Source of the DNA: Pseudocercospora fijiensis CIRAD86
Taxonomy: Eukaryota > Ascomycota > Dothideomycetes > Mycosphaerellales > Mycosphaerellaceae
Direction: 5' to 3'
Assembly: GCF_000340215.1 (NCBI RefSeq)
Contig: NW_006921542.1
Location: 183,610-247,609 of the forward strand
DNA length: 64,000 nucleotides
Shown: positions 1 to 12,549 of the stretch, in pieces
Layout of the letters: the number at the start of each line of letters is the position of its first letter
How positions within the stretch are numbered: position 1 is the stretch's first letter
Notes under the pieces: generated by a model
Told to the model about the DNA's origin: nothing
Seen by the model: only the letters and a program-made list of their open reading frames with translations
Database searches by the model: none
Position numbers and translations under genes: made by a program

Positions 1-234
1 ATAAAGTAGCTAACCTCTTCGTTATAGCTAGAGCTATTTGCCTTCGCCTATAACGAAGGGATTAGCTGCTTAATAATAATTGCAGCCTTATATACCCTTT
101 TAATATGCCGGTACTAGATCCGAGCCTACGGCGTTATTAGCCTCGACCTTCGTTAACTATAGTATAACTACGACGGCGACGAAAATCCTATAGTACTTCT
201 ACCGAGAATTATAACGAGGTACTATAAAAGATAA

Positions 235-778
235 GAAACTATATAGCGGGACCTAAAGTAGTACGGAACTCGTACGAGTAGAGACTAATTAGGCTATCCG
301 CCGCGAGTCGGTAGTAGTAATAGTAGTAATAGGATATAGATATAGTAGCCGAGAGGCTAGATAGGATAAGGAAACTAGATAGCGGGAAGTAAAGTAGTAC
401 GGAACTTATACGACTCTAGGCCGAGTAGGGTATCCGCCGCGAGTTAGTAGTAGTAATAGTAGTAATAGGATATAGATCTAGTAGCCGGAAGGCTAGATCG
501 GATAAGGAAACTAGATAGCGGGAAGTAAAGCAGTATAGAACTAATACGACTCTAGGCCGAGTAGGGTATCCGCCGCGAGTCGGTAGTAGTAATAGTAGTA
601 ATAGGATATAGATCTAGTAGCCGGGAGACTAGATCGGATAAGGAAACTAGATAGCGGGAAGTAAAGCAGTACGGAACTTATACGAATCGAGGCTAAGTAG
701 GCTATCTATAGCGAGTCGGTAGTAGTAGTAGTAGTAGTAGAATGCTAGGGTAGTAGCTAGGACAATAATTTAACTAGT
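235..778. repeat. 136-bp minisatellite, four copies
   Basis: Four tandem units begin at 235, 371, 507 and 643, each exactly 136 bp from the last, starting GAAACTAGATAGCGGGAAGT or a close variant. The last copy degenerates into a TAG/GTA triplet run. The period is not a multiple of three, so this is not a protein repeat in a single frame. Most differences between copies are C/T or A/G transitions, as expected from RIP. Confidence 0.9.
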
Positions 779-3539
779 AGTAGCTAAACTCTTCGGCACT
801 ATATTAATCTATATTAAGGCCTATCGTAATAAAATACATAATAGGCATACGTATCTGTAACCAAATTGGCCGCTATATATACCGGAATGTTTTAAGTTAT
901 TTCTAGGTAATTCGATAATCCGCGAAGGCGTAGTTGCCGCTAGTATATAGGATATAGGTTAGTCTAGCGCTAACCGAGCGTCTAATACGAAGACGGTAAT
1001 ACTAGAAAATAGCATCGTAATATAGAAGGATATAAGTTTAATATATTAATAGTATTACCGAAAAGTATAGGCTAACTCTAAGATACCGAGTCGTAGTATT
1101 AATCCGCCCCCTAAATTATTAATTAACCCCGAACTTAGCAACCCTATATATAAATAATACGTGTATCTATACTGGACTAGCAATGCTCGCACGCTAACCT
1201 ACGATAGTATATAATACTACCTTAGGCCGACTGTAGTAAACGTTTATCGTACTACTTAGAGTTAGCGGTAGCTAAACATTTAAGCTATAGTAAAACGTAC
1301 TTCTCTAGATACTATCGATATACTACTTATCTACGCCGCGGACTATAGCAATAGCACGAGCCTTACTAGCGTCCTAGTCTAATATACTACCGTCCGGAAA
1401 TATAATATAGTCGGCGAGCTTAGTATTAGCTAGAACTAGATCGCATAGGAGGTATACAAACTAGTCTTCTAGGTACGAGCGATCGAGTAGCAAATCCTTA
1501 TTAGCGAACTGGCCTATAAAATAGAAAGAGGCACTAGTAGTAGTATAATTGCTACCGACTAGAAAATAGTAGACGCGAGTATTATTACCCTCCCCGGCCT
1601 ACTAGTATAGAAAGCCGATCTACTCTAGGTTATAACCTATAATATCCTATTAAGTATAGGCGAGCGAGTAGGTAATACCCGGCTAAAGCACCTGTATCGA
1701 TACGATTAGCTCTAGATCTCGCTACGTCGAAGATATAGTCTAGTATAAGGGCAATTCTACCCCGACCGGAAACATACCTAGCTAACCTTAATACCTAGAA
1801 CCCTAAAGCGGGTTAGAGCCGCGGGCTCTAGCTAATAGAATAGTGCTATTAGCTAGGGAGCGGATAACTAGCGCACTATCCCTAGAGCGATACTAGACCC
1901 GATACTTAGCTACGCTAGAGGTTAAGATATAGGTTAATATTAATAAGTCGGCGTATAGGTCTATATAATAGCGTGTGTGTAATAGCGTATATATAATAGC
2001 GTATATATAATAGCGTATGTATAATAGCGTATATATAATAGCGTATATATAATAGCGTATATATAATAGCGTATATATAATAGCGTATATATAATAGCGT
2101 ATATATAATAGCGTATATATAATAGCGTATATATAAAAATCAAATAGAGTCGACAGGATAAGGCTTTATACTTCTATCTAATAGGCGTACCGATAGGGTA
2201 GTCGTAACTGCTACGAGTCTTAGAGGCCTTAGATTTAACATAAACCGCTTATTAGATGCCGCCTTAAACGACGTCGTTACTAAGTCGGCTAAGCAATACT
2301 TACTAGCAGTTACTCGAGCGCTATTCGTTTACTTTGCTTAGGAATACAACCTAGCTATAATATAACTAGAGCAAGCCTTAGTAGTACCGGGTGAATTTAA
2401 CGTAATTAATAATACTACGGAGTAGTATTAAACCGGAGCAATGCTACTCCTATACGTATATAGAATTAAATATATACAACGCATTTTACGGTATAATATA
2501 TAGGCCTTAGGGCGTTAGGAGTAATATAAAAGTCTAGTCGAAGTGTAGTACGGTCGTTTATATTTAGTATTAATTTTCCGATTAGTCCTAACTAGTAACC
2601 GAGTCGGACGGCGAGTCGGTATACAAATTAGTATTTAAATATTATCGCAAGAGGCGCTAGTAGAGTAATATTAAGTTAGTATAATCAAACGGGATAAATC
2701 CGAGTTTTTACCGAATCCGCGGGCTACGAATCGATATCGAGTTAGACCCCGACTTATACCTAACTTCGTAGTAGTAAGAGGGTTTACTAAGTACTACACC
2801 TATAGTAGAGCTAAAGAGCCTTAGTAACTTCGTATACGTCGATATACGACAAACCTATAGTAGCTATAGCACTAGCGCCTATTATTAAAAGCTAGCTATA
2901 TATATAGTAATATCTTACTATATCGAATACGAGTTATATAACCGGCTACTTAAAAGCTCCTACGGCTATAAGCAATATAGAAACAAGTGCGAGAAACGCG
3001 TCGTACTAAAAGAATTTGCCGAGTACGATTCTACTATAAATAATACCGCGAAGCGAGCCCGACTTAACTTATATACGATCTAAGGTAGTAACTAGAGCGC
3101 CGAATAAGCCGACGATAGATCGATACTAGAAGGTATATAGCAAGACGTAAATAAAGAAGGCATAATAGAAGCTGTTCTAGTAACGACATTAACGCTAATA
3201 GTACTAGCGCTATAGGAAGATAAAGGAAGTATAGATAGTATTAAATAGGATAGATATCTTAAATTACCGGAATTCGATATATAGGATAGCCTAGCGGACG
3301 AAGACGAAATAGAAAGCGTATAGGCAACTGCCGCCGGAACGACAATAACGCTAGGAAGCTAGAAGTTAATAAGATTACGGCTAATACTAAAAGGCTACCG
3401 TACCGCGGATAATATCGATATATTTACCGAATACACTAGCCGTGCCGCTAGCAAGCCTATAGCTAGGTATAGCATAATTACAGTTTAGTATAGTAGAGTA
3501 AATATAGGCGCCTAATCTATAAGCAGCGTTAAAATACGA
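779..3539. other. RIP-decayed sequence, no identity
   Basis: Dense TA dinucleotides, very few CpA/TpG, and CpG retained: the composition of RIP-mutated transposon DNA. Stop codons break every frame. Apart from the 14-bp minisatellite within it, I recognise no domain. The part after about 2,200 may be the 5' portion of the Plavaka-like element that follows, since such elements are several kb long, but I could not confirm this. Confidence 0.6.
1962..2135. repeat. 14-bp minisatellite (TATATAATAGCGTA)n
   Basis: About twelve copies of a 14-bp unit in perfect or near-perfect tandem order. The only variants are a GTGTGT version near the start and one ATGT. The 60-residue open frame across it merely translates the repeat and is not a gene. 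Confidence 0.95.
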
Positions 3540-6360
3540 ACACAAGATACTTCGGGCGAGTACGGAACATTTGAGTTACTATTCGATATAAGCTTTGCGT
3601 AATTCTTAAAAAGAGAGAGAATATCCGGATATATAGTTGCGAGGCTTTTTAAAGACGAGAGGCTAGCACTACTACACGATCTACTAAGCTAGAAAAGTAT
3701 AAAGGCTATAACGTCGAAACTACGAGCCGGCGGTATACTACTATTGAGGGTATTAGGTTAAATAAAGGTTCGAAAGCTATGCCTTCCGATAAGTCAAACG
3801 GGTTACGGTAGTACGGAACTAGTACTACGATACCGATCCGTTAAGAAAGCAGTAATATTCTTAATAGGCTATAGTAGCTTTAGGAATAATCTAGTATATA
3901 AGCTATATCGAGCGTAGACGACTAACGACCTACTACGGCGAATCTACTCTAATATAGCGTTAGTAGACTAGTGGTAGGATACCTAGAGCAAGATAAATAT
4001 AGACGGCGCAACGATTATACCTCTAATCGTATTAACCGATAAAACGTAGATAACTAACTACTAAGGTAACTTAATAGTATACCCTATATGCCTTACTATC
4101 GGAAACCTATACGTATAAGTACGCAACGCGAGTAATAGACCCGGTACGATCTTACTAGGACTACTACCGGTCGTTAAGGATAGCGATAGTTTTACTAAAA
4201 ACAGTGTGTGTTGTATATCGATAGTATATGTGTTTCGCTCCGCTATAAAAGCGGCTAACGGCGAGGGCTAGGACATTATATACGTAGATAGCGCGACGCG
4301 TAGGTACTTTCTAATCTTAGTAGTAATATTAGTAGACTGTAAAGAGCAAGTTGCAATTACCGGAGTTAAGACAAACATATATTGCCTAAGTTGCCTAGTA
4401 TACCCGATAGAACGAGAGCACCTCGATATTATAGTAGAATAGCGGTTATACGAATCTACGAAGTAGCGATATCTAAGGCAACGCAAAGGCGAATATATAG
4501 CGAAGAATCTATAGAACGTCTACGATATCGATTGCTTTATATAGCGCTAGAAACACGTCGATATATACCGGTCTTTAGTAGTAGACATACTATACTAGCT
4601 ACTAAAAGGAGTGCTAATATACGCAATCTAATAGACTACGGACCTACTAGTAGATAAGATAAGCTATATAAAAACGAGGAGATACCGACTAGTTACTAAC
4701 TCGACCCCGAATAGGGGCCTATCTACTAAAATAAGAAAGCTAGGGAGAATAGTAGTATAAGGGATTATTGATATAATACTAGATAGACGGTTCGCGTATA
4801 TGCCTATATATACTAATCTTCGTAAGTTCTACTACTACTTAGCAGTTACTTAGTAGATAGGCTAAGAGTAGCAAAGCGTCCTACGAGTCTTATTAGTTAT
4901 ATTTATACTACTACTCGAAGAGGTCCGTTAACCGTAGGCGATAAGATTTCTATATATACTAGTAGACTTTACCGTTCTAGCGATATATAGACGCTATAAC
5001 GACGAAATAGTTAAGTATCTTAGGATAGCATTATACCGGATAAACGAATAGAAGAATGTGTTTCGCTTATATAGGGTAATAAAGGCATAGAAGAGGGCCT
5101 AGCGGGAGGCGAAGGCTACTACGCGAAGAACGAACGATTTAAATAATAACGATATAGTTATAATAGACGAGGACGACGAAGCTAACGAGCTAATAATAAT
5201 ACAAATAGAAGGGTACTTTAATATACCGAAATTCTACGGTATAATATATGCCCCGAGCTATATTAAGACGTTCGGCAATCTTCTAGACTTAAATACTAGC
5301 TATTTCGAGTATAAATACTATAAACTACTAAAGCTTGCATTTCGGCTAATAAATAAGAAGCCTAGCTAGGAAGAAAGTATACTAGATAGCGATACTAATA
5401 GATTGAATATATAGGCCGAAGACGATAAAGAATATATAGCAATCCCTATAAATGCTCGTACCGTTAAGGAGTATATATAACAGCTAATAATGCTAACTAT
5501 AGCACGGCTAGTAGAGGATATCCTAGGATACTAGCCCGAGAAACAGAGGAATAGAAAGAAATTCGGTTAAGTAGATTACGATAAGGGAGGCTATCGCTAT
5601 AATAGAAGAGAACTTAGGTCGCGACTTCTAATAAGCGATTACGGTATTCGTACGGCAATAGGGTGCCTACGATAAGAATAGCGTATTAAGCACCGTAGCC
5701 GACCCTAACGAGATCGTAACAGACTATATATACGTCCTAGATATAGAGATCTACTTCTACGGTAGAATCCGATACTAGAAGCCTACGAGTAAGGATATAG
5801 AATATCCTAACGTAGTAGTAGCCGACTTCGCGAGATATATACTAAACTAGGAGGGGCTCTACGGTAACAGACGTTATAATTTTATATAGGTATAGGAATA
5901 CAACGTTAATTGTATAGAAACACCTAATAAATTAGCGGTTCGATTCGGCGGTCGCCTACTAGCTTAACTAAAGTACGTAATCTCGATTAATATAGAAATA
6001 GGAATTAAATATAGGAAGGGGCTTAGGACGAAATAGAGGCCTATTATAGGCGTTTTTATTAAGCTTTACGACTATATTAACGACAAGAGCGAGTATAAGG
6101 ATACGTATAGTCTAACGACAATCCGGCTATAGCGTCTTTTACTATACTATAGTAGACTTAAAGGGCGACGGGTATATAGCCTACTACTAGTCTATTATAT
6201 ATTATACGCCGTACCCGTAGACGAAGGCGCCCTATATAGGACTCGCTATATTAATAGTATAGTTAATTTCGAGACGTATAACACAATTTACGACAAGGAA
6301 TAGGAGGATAAGGAAATGCGAGCCGTAAAGGCTTACGGGCGAGTAATAAAAAGGTAACGT
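3540..6360 (+). pseudogene. Plavaka-like (CMC/EnSpm group) transposase, RIP-decayed
   Basis: With TAG/TAA read as former Gln or Trp codons, one + strand frame gives a continuous protein-like series. An FELLFDISFA-like segment lies near 3,570. The block TDKT.ITNY.GN..VYP..LTIGNL is at about 4,033-4,120. ITGVKTN with a Cys pair follows at 4,350-4,400, then VDILY.LLKG at 4,580-4,612, and FPKFYGI with FGNLLDLNTSYFEYK at 5,225-5,330. The order and wording (DKT..LT, LTIGNI, VDILHQLLKG, FPK.H) match Plavaka-type transposases as I know them. A C-terminal stretch with RPIIGVFIKLYDY continues to about 6,350. RIP stops occur throughout, so the gene is dead. The true start and the element ends are not determined. 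The family call rests on recognised motifs, not a search. Confidence 0.75.
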
Positions 6361-6673
6361 ACTATATAGAGTATATAGAAATCGTAGCTCCGAAATATAG
6401 AGGATAATAATACTAAGGCGGCGAAGAATAATTTCATAGTTAATAGAGAACGTATAAGACAGGATATAGCGATATATAGTAACGACGGTTAATATAATAG
6501 TAATATACTTAAACCTATAGTACTACTAGTATATTCTAGTTTCGCCATCTCGTCGGCGAGGTCGAGTCGACGAGTTAATAAGTATTAATATAGCACTATA
6601 CGAATAGTATAAACATTACTAACGACTACGACTACGAGCGACCTAGAGCGATCCTATATATATAAAAATTTAC

Positions 6674-6801
6674 CGCGTCGATCCTATCGATCGCGTCGAT
6701 CGCGTCGATCCTATCGATTCTAAGCGATCCGGGCGTAAGTCGAGTCGCGACTCGGTCGCTTAGGATCGCTTAGGATCGATAGGATCGATAGGATCGACGC
6801 G
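6674..6801. repeat. CpG-rich inverted repeat of CGAT/GATC units
   Basis: The left arm (6,674-6,730) and right arm (6,762-6,801) are inverted copies built from CGCGTCGATCCTATCGAT and TAAGCGATCC. The centre contains the palindrome GAGTCGCGACTC. It lies between the Plavaka-like relic and the hAT relic. It could be a subterminal repeat region of the Plavaka-like element, since CACTA-type ends often carry such arrays, but no terminal CACTA can be seen after RIP. Confidence 0.7.
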
Positions 6802-6949
6802 ATTAGAAAAAAAGTTTTCGTAACGTTATAACTAACTATAAGTAATTAACTATATAATCAAATTATATAATTAGTACTAGTAGTCGTTATAGTTAAGAAG
6901 AGGGTATATTTATATACTCTTAGCGTAGTTAATAATTAATATACTATAT

Positions 6950-9570
6950 CTAGCCGCTAGGTCGTTGTCTTCCGCCTCTTCTAATAATACTAGCTCTTAT
7001 AATAGTATATCTATAACGAGGCCTATTCTTAGCTAATTCTTTAAACACTTACTTATCCGAATATAGTTACTACTAAGTTATAAGCGCTCCTATAATATAG
7101 TGCGGCGGCTCTAACTAAAGGTCCGTTCTAACTCGGCTAATATACTAAAGGCTAATAATATATTAATCGCTAGTTATACGAGCGCTCGGTTTAAAGGTCG
7201 TTATTATAGCTACTACTTAATAGCGGTTATATAGACTAGCCTGTTCTTATTGTCCTTGCCTATAATAGGCAATATAGTAGGTATCGCTTAGTTAAAGGTC
7301 TCGAAGGGGTCTTTATTAGTAGCAACTAGGTCGGTTTAAGACTTAATTTGCTATCGCTCGAGAGTAGTAAGACCTTCTAGATTGCCTTTAGAAGTAGACG
7401 GCTAAGGGCTTCTATAGCGGCTATTATAGTCTTTCTATACTAACCTTCTAAGGTCTAATAAGGCCTTAATGTCTACCTTCGAGCGCTTCTTTAGCTAGGC
7501 AAGTCGACGAGTTAGATATAGAAGTACTACTATTATATAGACCGCTGTCTATTAGTTAAGACTATAGTACTTGTTAAATAGCTGCCTTGTAAGGCGGATT
7601 AAGTAGACAAGAGGCTTACGCCGTACGTTGTATTCGGCTAATTAAGTAAGGTAGCTTCTTATATATTCTATAGCTTCTTAATATATATCTAGGGTAATAG
7701 TATAGCTTTGTAGCTTAAGAGTAACCTTCTTAAAGGGTATAAGGAAGTTACGAGTATACTATAGAATCGAGTACTCGTCGCTAGTAAGCTAAGCCTCTCG
7801 TAGATACGGTATCCTATCGAAGAAGCTATTTAGAATTAGCCTTATTTAAAGGGCTTCTTCTATTATAAGAAGCTATCTATTCTAGCGTGTCTCTCCTAGA
7901 GTCTTTAGTATTAAATAAGGCAGTTAAGGCTACGATTTATATACCTCCTTAAAGACGTTAAAGTTATCGTTCGTCCGTAATAGCTTAGCGAGTACGAATA
8001 GCCGTTATAATAGCCCTTATTTAGTAAAGGAGTCTACGTCTATATCTAACTACCTAGAAATAGATATAGTATCGCTGTCCTCTATTACTATCTAGTTAAA
8101 CTCTTTACTCTTAGTAGACTCCTTATCCTTAGCAAATATAAAGGCTTATATTATCCGATTAATAATATAGCTAATATAGCAGAGTTAACGGTCCTTCTAG
8201 TAGTTAAAGCTAGCCTATTATATATAGCCCTCGATAGATTTATAGAGCGTGCTATTAGTAGAGGCATTGTTAGTAGTTAACTAGCTAATCTTGCTAGTTA
8301 CACTAAAGACCTAGAAGTAAGGTATAATAAGCTAAGCGAGGAAGTCGCCTATATATAAGCCGACTAGAAGTTATAGCAAATCTAATAGTACTTAAACGAG
8401 CCTACCCTTCTTATTTATATACTAGCAATTAATAGCTTAGAAGTGCTTCTTGCTATATTAAGCCTTCTATATATTAGTACTAAAGTAGAGATAGCTTATA
8501 GGACTAAGAAGGCGCTATTTAACTCGTTCTTACTAGCTTTCGAGATTATAAAGAATATAGGTATATAAGGACGTATACAAGCGTAGAAGTGCGTAATCGG
8601 CTTATAGATTAGCCGTTAGAATAAGGTCTCTAAACTCCTTAGAAATAAGGGCGTTATAAGAGATACTAAGTCCTATAGCAAAGCGAGCGAGAGTATAGCG
8701 GAAGGCCTTCTTATCGATAGCGTTTTTAAGGATATTAATCGTCTTCTAAACCTCTATATCCTCGTTCTTCCGCTAGATAGACGAGAAGTTTAGCTATATC
8801 TGTTTCTTGCTATTATCTTGTTAAGGCTAAAGAGGTTATACGTAATTAGTATATAACTAGGCCGAGTGAAGCTAGGGTCTTAGTACCTTAGGTAGGGCTT
8901 AGCGCTTAGCGTTAGGCTAACTAGCCTACCTTCCTCCCTCTCCTCCTAGATCCTTATCGAATACTACTTATACCTACTACTACCCTATCTACCTGCTAAT
9001 ATAACCCTTCTTATATATCTTCCTTCTCTTTTATACGACTAACGATAATCTAATGCTTATAGAATAGGTATTTAGCGGCGTTACTAGATTATAACTAAAA
9101 GCGCTCTAGATCGTTGTCCGAATAGTTTCTATAATAGAATACCTTATAGCGGCTATTCTTTAGTCTCTTAGGCTCCTTATCCTTTAGAGGCCGCGAATAA
9201 GACTATAACTCCGGATCGCGCCTATTGCTAGCTCTTTTCCTTTTTTCTAATAGGCTCGGGGTCGGTATTAGCTATATAGGTATTACTAAAGACGATAATA
9301 ACTATATAGGAAGGAATAATAGGTTAGGTATTAGTCGAAGGGATAGTTAACTTAGTAGCGTAGGATTTAGTACCTCTCCGGCTTTATTATCTTCGAGTTC
9401 GCTTAGATCGCTAGAATCTTATATAAATAGTATCTATTATCTATCGTACGTTTCCCGTTATATTTCTTAGCCCTTACGGAAGTTTTCTAAGCGCCGCTAT
9501 AAAGGCTTAGGGTTCTTACGTATCTCTACTATAGTAAGGAGATAGTAGAAGTTATAAAAGAATAGAGGTT
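6950..9570 (-). pseudogene. hAT-family transposase, RIP-decayed
   Basis: Read on the minus strand with RIP stops passed over. The N-terminal part (about 9,240-9,020) resembles a BED-type zinc finger: YYRNYSDNDLERF, then SNAAKYLFYKH. It is followed by the hAT core (about 8,720-8,480) with FRYTLARFAIGLSISYNALI and SKEFRDLILTAN. The C-terminal hAT dimerisation region near 7,130 reads ERTFSQSRRTIPWERL after restoring C>T and G>A changes. Tens of in-frame TAG/TAA codons make it inactive. Upstream is another decayed minus-strand frame that may belong to the same element. TIRs and the 8-bp TSD were not identified. Confidence 0.8.
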
Positions 9571-9599
9571 TAGAAAATTTGAGTTTAATATAGCTTACT

Positions 9600-10525
9600 A
9601 AGGTTTAAGGCGCGAGCCGAAGCCGCTCGGTTAGTAGACTCCGGAGGCTGTTATTAGGCTTCGAAGACCCTAAATAATATAATTAATAGAAATATATAGG
9701 CGCGTAAGCAACTAGAATACCGACAAGTCCTACTATTCTACTATTCTAATCCTTTATAATACCTTTAATACTACTATTACTACTATTAATATACTCCTTT
9801 CCGGAAGGTTCGATAGCTAAGGTATTACGAGTACGTTATATAGCGAGCTCGACCTTTTATTCGCATTCCTCGCCTATACGTAGTATATATAACTAGTAAG
9901 TATAGGGGTTACTAAATCTAAAGTGCTTCGCCCTCTCTTCTACCCTCTATATACGCTTACGATTAACCTCGTAGCGATAGTTAGTTAGATATACGGCGAT
10001 ATAGTTACCCTTCTTACGGATATAATTATCGAAGGCTTCTTACTTCTTAGTAAAGATGTCGAGCTCGGTATTCTTCGCAATTAGTTAGTATTCTACGCCT
10101 TCGTATTCCCTTAAAATATAGCGAGACTCTTATAACAAGCCTCCTATAACCGTCTACTAAGCCCCTATTTCCTTATATATTTAATCGAGCTAATCCTAAC
10201 CTTTTACCGTCTTCTTAGGGTTCTAATAAAGCCTCTTAGTAACCGGTTGTTCTTGTTCTTTATTAGAACCGCTAGATATACTATTAGCGATAGACGACTT
10301 CTCGATAGGTAGCTTATTATCTACTAGTTAAGTCTAGGTCTATAGCGGCGGTAGCGGTAGTAGCGATAATAAGGTATCTATAACCTCCGATTTAGGCTCG
10401 CTATCCGATAGCTATACGATTAGCTATAGTAGTCGATAGTATTCGCTATTTAGCTACCTCGATTACTTCTATACGCTTCTAACCTATTGTTAGTACGATA
10501 TTATATAAGGAAAGAGGTAGAAATA
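9600..10525 (-). pseudogene. decayed ORF, coiled-coil-like, function unknown
   Basis: One minus-strand frame, read through TAG/TAA, gives roughly 300 residues without other interruptions. It runs from a Gln/Ser-rich start through LLPLPPL, the charged block ESRYILREYEGVEYQLIAKN, and FDNYIRKKGNY to RVEERAKHFRFSNPYTYQLY. Composition suggests helical or coiled-coil structure. It lies immediately upstream of, and codirectional with, the hAT relic, so it could be a second ORF of that transposon or a neighbouring element. I do not recognise the family. The stops are the RIP type. Confidence 0.45.
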
Positions 10526-10559
10526 CGATAATTTATAGGATCTATATACGCCGTAGTAT

Positions 10560-10687
10560 TACTATTCTACCCCTAAGAAACACCGAGTAATTAACTAATT
10601 ATAATTACAATTACACGCTTAGCAATTGCATTTATAATTAATGTAATTGTAAGTAATTATATAATTAATCCAATTAACAATTAACAA
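10560..10687. repeat. AT-rich inverted repeats of TAATTACAATTAC
   Basis: Several overlapping copies of TAATTACAATTAC and its reverse complement GTAATTGTAA lie in about 100 bp, next to ATTAACAATTAACAA. It could be the end of the hAT element or an intergenic low-complexity tract. No gene is visible. Confidence 0.5.
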
Positions 10688-11180
10688 CTATATAGAGAAG
10701 AGAGAGAGACGTATAAGGAAGTCGAGGTTTATAGAGCTAGCGTAGTAGAGCGATCTATAATTCCCCGTATATAGAGCTAGATATAGAAACGGTTGTTCGT
10801 GCGTAGCCGAACTTCGATGCTTCCGATATACGAGCTTATACTTTACCGCCGTTAAACAGATATCGGGGACAAACAATACCGTACTATTAGGTAATATAAT
10901 GCCGCTAGTTCTAACGACTTGCAACTTAGGGACTATTACCCGTAGGAACATACTTAGCACGTTATACTTAATATCTATCCGGTAGGCGCTAGACCCGAAG
11001 CTCGCTATAAGCGTCTCGTACTCGCTAGAAATTACACTATACTAGGAAACAAGCTGTTATATTGCGTATATTGTCCTTTAAAAACCCTTTCCTATACTAA
11101 TCCCTACTACAATATAGCTACGTCTTAATCTAAAGTTCTATATCGTTCGCACTATACTCTGTATTTAAGAAAACTCGTTT
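10688..11180 (-). pseudogene. decayed protein-coding remnant, unknown
   Basis: An uninterrupted 90-residue minus frame (10,688-10,960) continues upstream in the same frame to about 11,180 if RIP-type stops are read through. Recognisable pieces are SSEYETLIASFGSSAYRID and LPNSTVLFVPDICLTAVKYK. The long open stretch and balanced residue content suggest former coding sequence, but I recognise no family. It is flanked by decayed DNA on both sides. Confidence 0.35.
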
Positions 11181-12319
11181 GCCTCGTTCCGCAATTAGCT
11201 CTCGCTATCGTTATAAGAGCTCCTACCTAACTCTCTTTACGTATTATTAATCTTACAAACTCAATTCGCTACTATTAGTCTGCCTTTTTATCCGGCCCTA
11301 GATATTAGCTACGCGTAAGAGGAGTAATAGATAACTAATTGTTAGTATTGCCTTGCTCTCTCTTAACTAACTAGCGATTATCGCCTCGAGAACTGTCTCC
11401 TAGGTCTAGTTAGGATAGTCGGCTATAGTAAATTGTTACGCGCGCCCGCCGAGATCGCTATAGGATCTTATATTCTATAGCCGATAGGTTAATTACTCTC
11501 GAATCTATAGTTCTTCGTAAGCTTAGGTAGCGCAAGGTGCTTAGCTTCTAGGCAAAGTTTCGTAGTTTATTACGATTATGTATATAATAGCATTATTTTA
11601 TCGCGGATTGAGTGCTTCTATTACTAATATTTTATAAAGGCAAGGATTATAGTATTTAGCCTACGAAGATTATACGTTTTCTAATATCTCTAATATTAAA
11701 CTGCCTTTGGTCTTAATAAACGTCCTCCGGAGTATATCGGTAGGGAAACTGTATTTAACCTCGTCGGATCCCGTAGTCGCGTAGGTAATAGGATACTCCG
11801 TTAATTGTTGCGGGCGTATAACGTAGCTAATTATCCTAGCCCGGGGATACCTTACGTGTTTGCTACCGTAAGTTTAAACCGATGCCGTCCGCTAACCGTA
11901 AATGTTACGTACGTATCGGCAACGAATGTATATAGGTAGCGAGGTCGTATCCCGGACTATAGTTCACTCTCGAGGCTATATTATAGAAGTTGAGTAGGAG
12001 CTAGATAGCCCGAGGTGTTATATGCGAGTAGTATAAGCGCCGTTTAGTTATTATCTATAATCCTAGATTATAATACTAGAACTTTACGGTAATATAGGCT
12101 ATAAAGCTCGGTTGTCTTTAAAATCGTAACAACCGACGAATTCTCTCCTAGGAAGGCGCGAGGGCGTAACGCTTAGTTATTACTCTATATAGTCCGCATT
12201 TACCTAAGGCGAGTAAGGGAACTAGGAATAGGGGCTTCCTATATATAAAAGGAGCCGTATACGAGGGCCTTCGCACGTAAGATAGAGTGAATTTAACGCT
12301 ACCTATATATAGTCGCCTA
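11181..12319. other. decayed sequence; copy of the GTTGTCAC hairpin motif
   Basis: RIP-type composition with no identifiable frame. At about 12,100-12,140 lies GGTTGTCTTTAAAATCGTAA followed by CAACC. This is a decayed copy of the motif present at 37.87, 38.08, 40.18 and 41.81 kb. Positions 12,315-12,319 (GCCTA) are the left target-site duplication of the copia element. Confidence 0.5.
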
Positions 12320-12549
12320 TATTGTAATTAAGCTAAGTAGAACAAGTTATTAATTAATTGACTATAGAATTATATAGATAGATAGATATTTCATTTGCCT
12401 GTTGTAGTGCCTTTCGGCCTATACAGGTCTGTTTCTATATATTGTTTTAGGTAGGAAACCAACTTAGTTAGTAAAAACCTCCCTCCTGTCCTATTTATAA
12501 GTATTAATCTTCCTCGTTTCCTTATTTTCCTTCCTCTAGGGTATACTAG

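Noticed and set aside
235..778. CRISPR-like array
   Set aside because: The units are contiguous tandem repeats without unique spacers, and the genome is eukaryotic.
1961..2143. 60-codon minus-strand ORF
   Set aside because: It is the translation of a 14-bp minisatellite.
4268..4657. Short open frames on both strands within the Plavaka-like relic
   Set aside because: They are out of frame with the transposase motifs and stay open only by chance.
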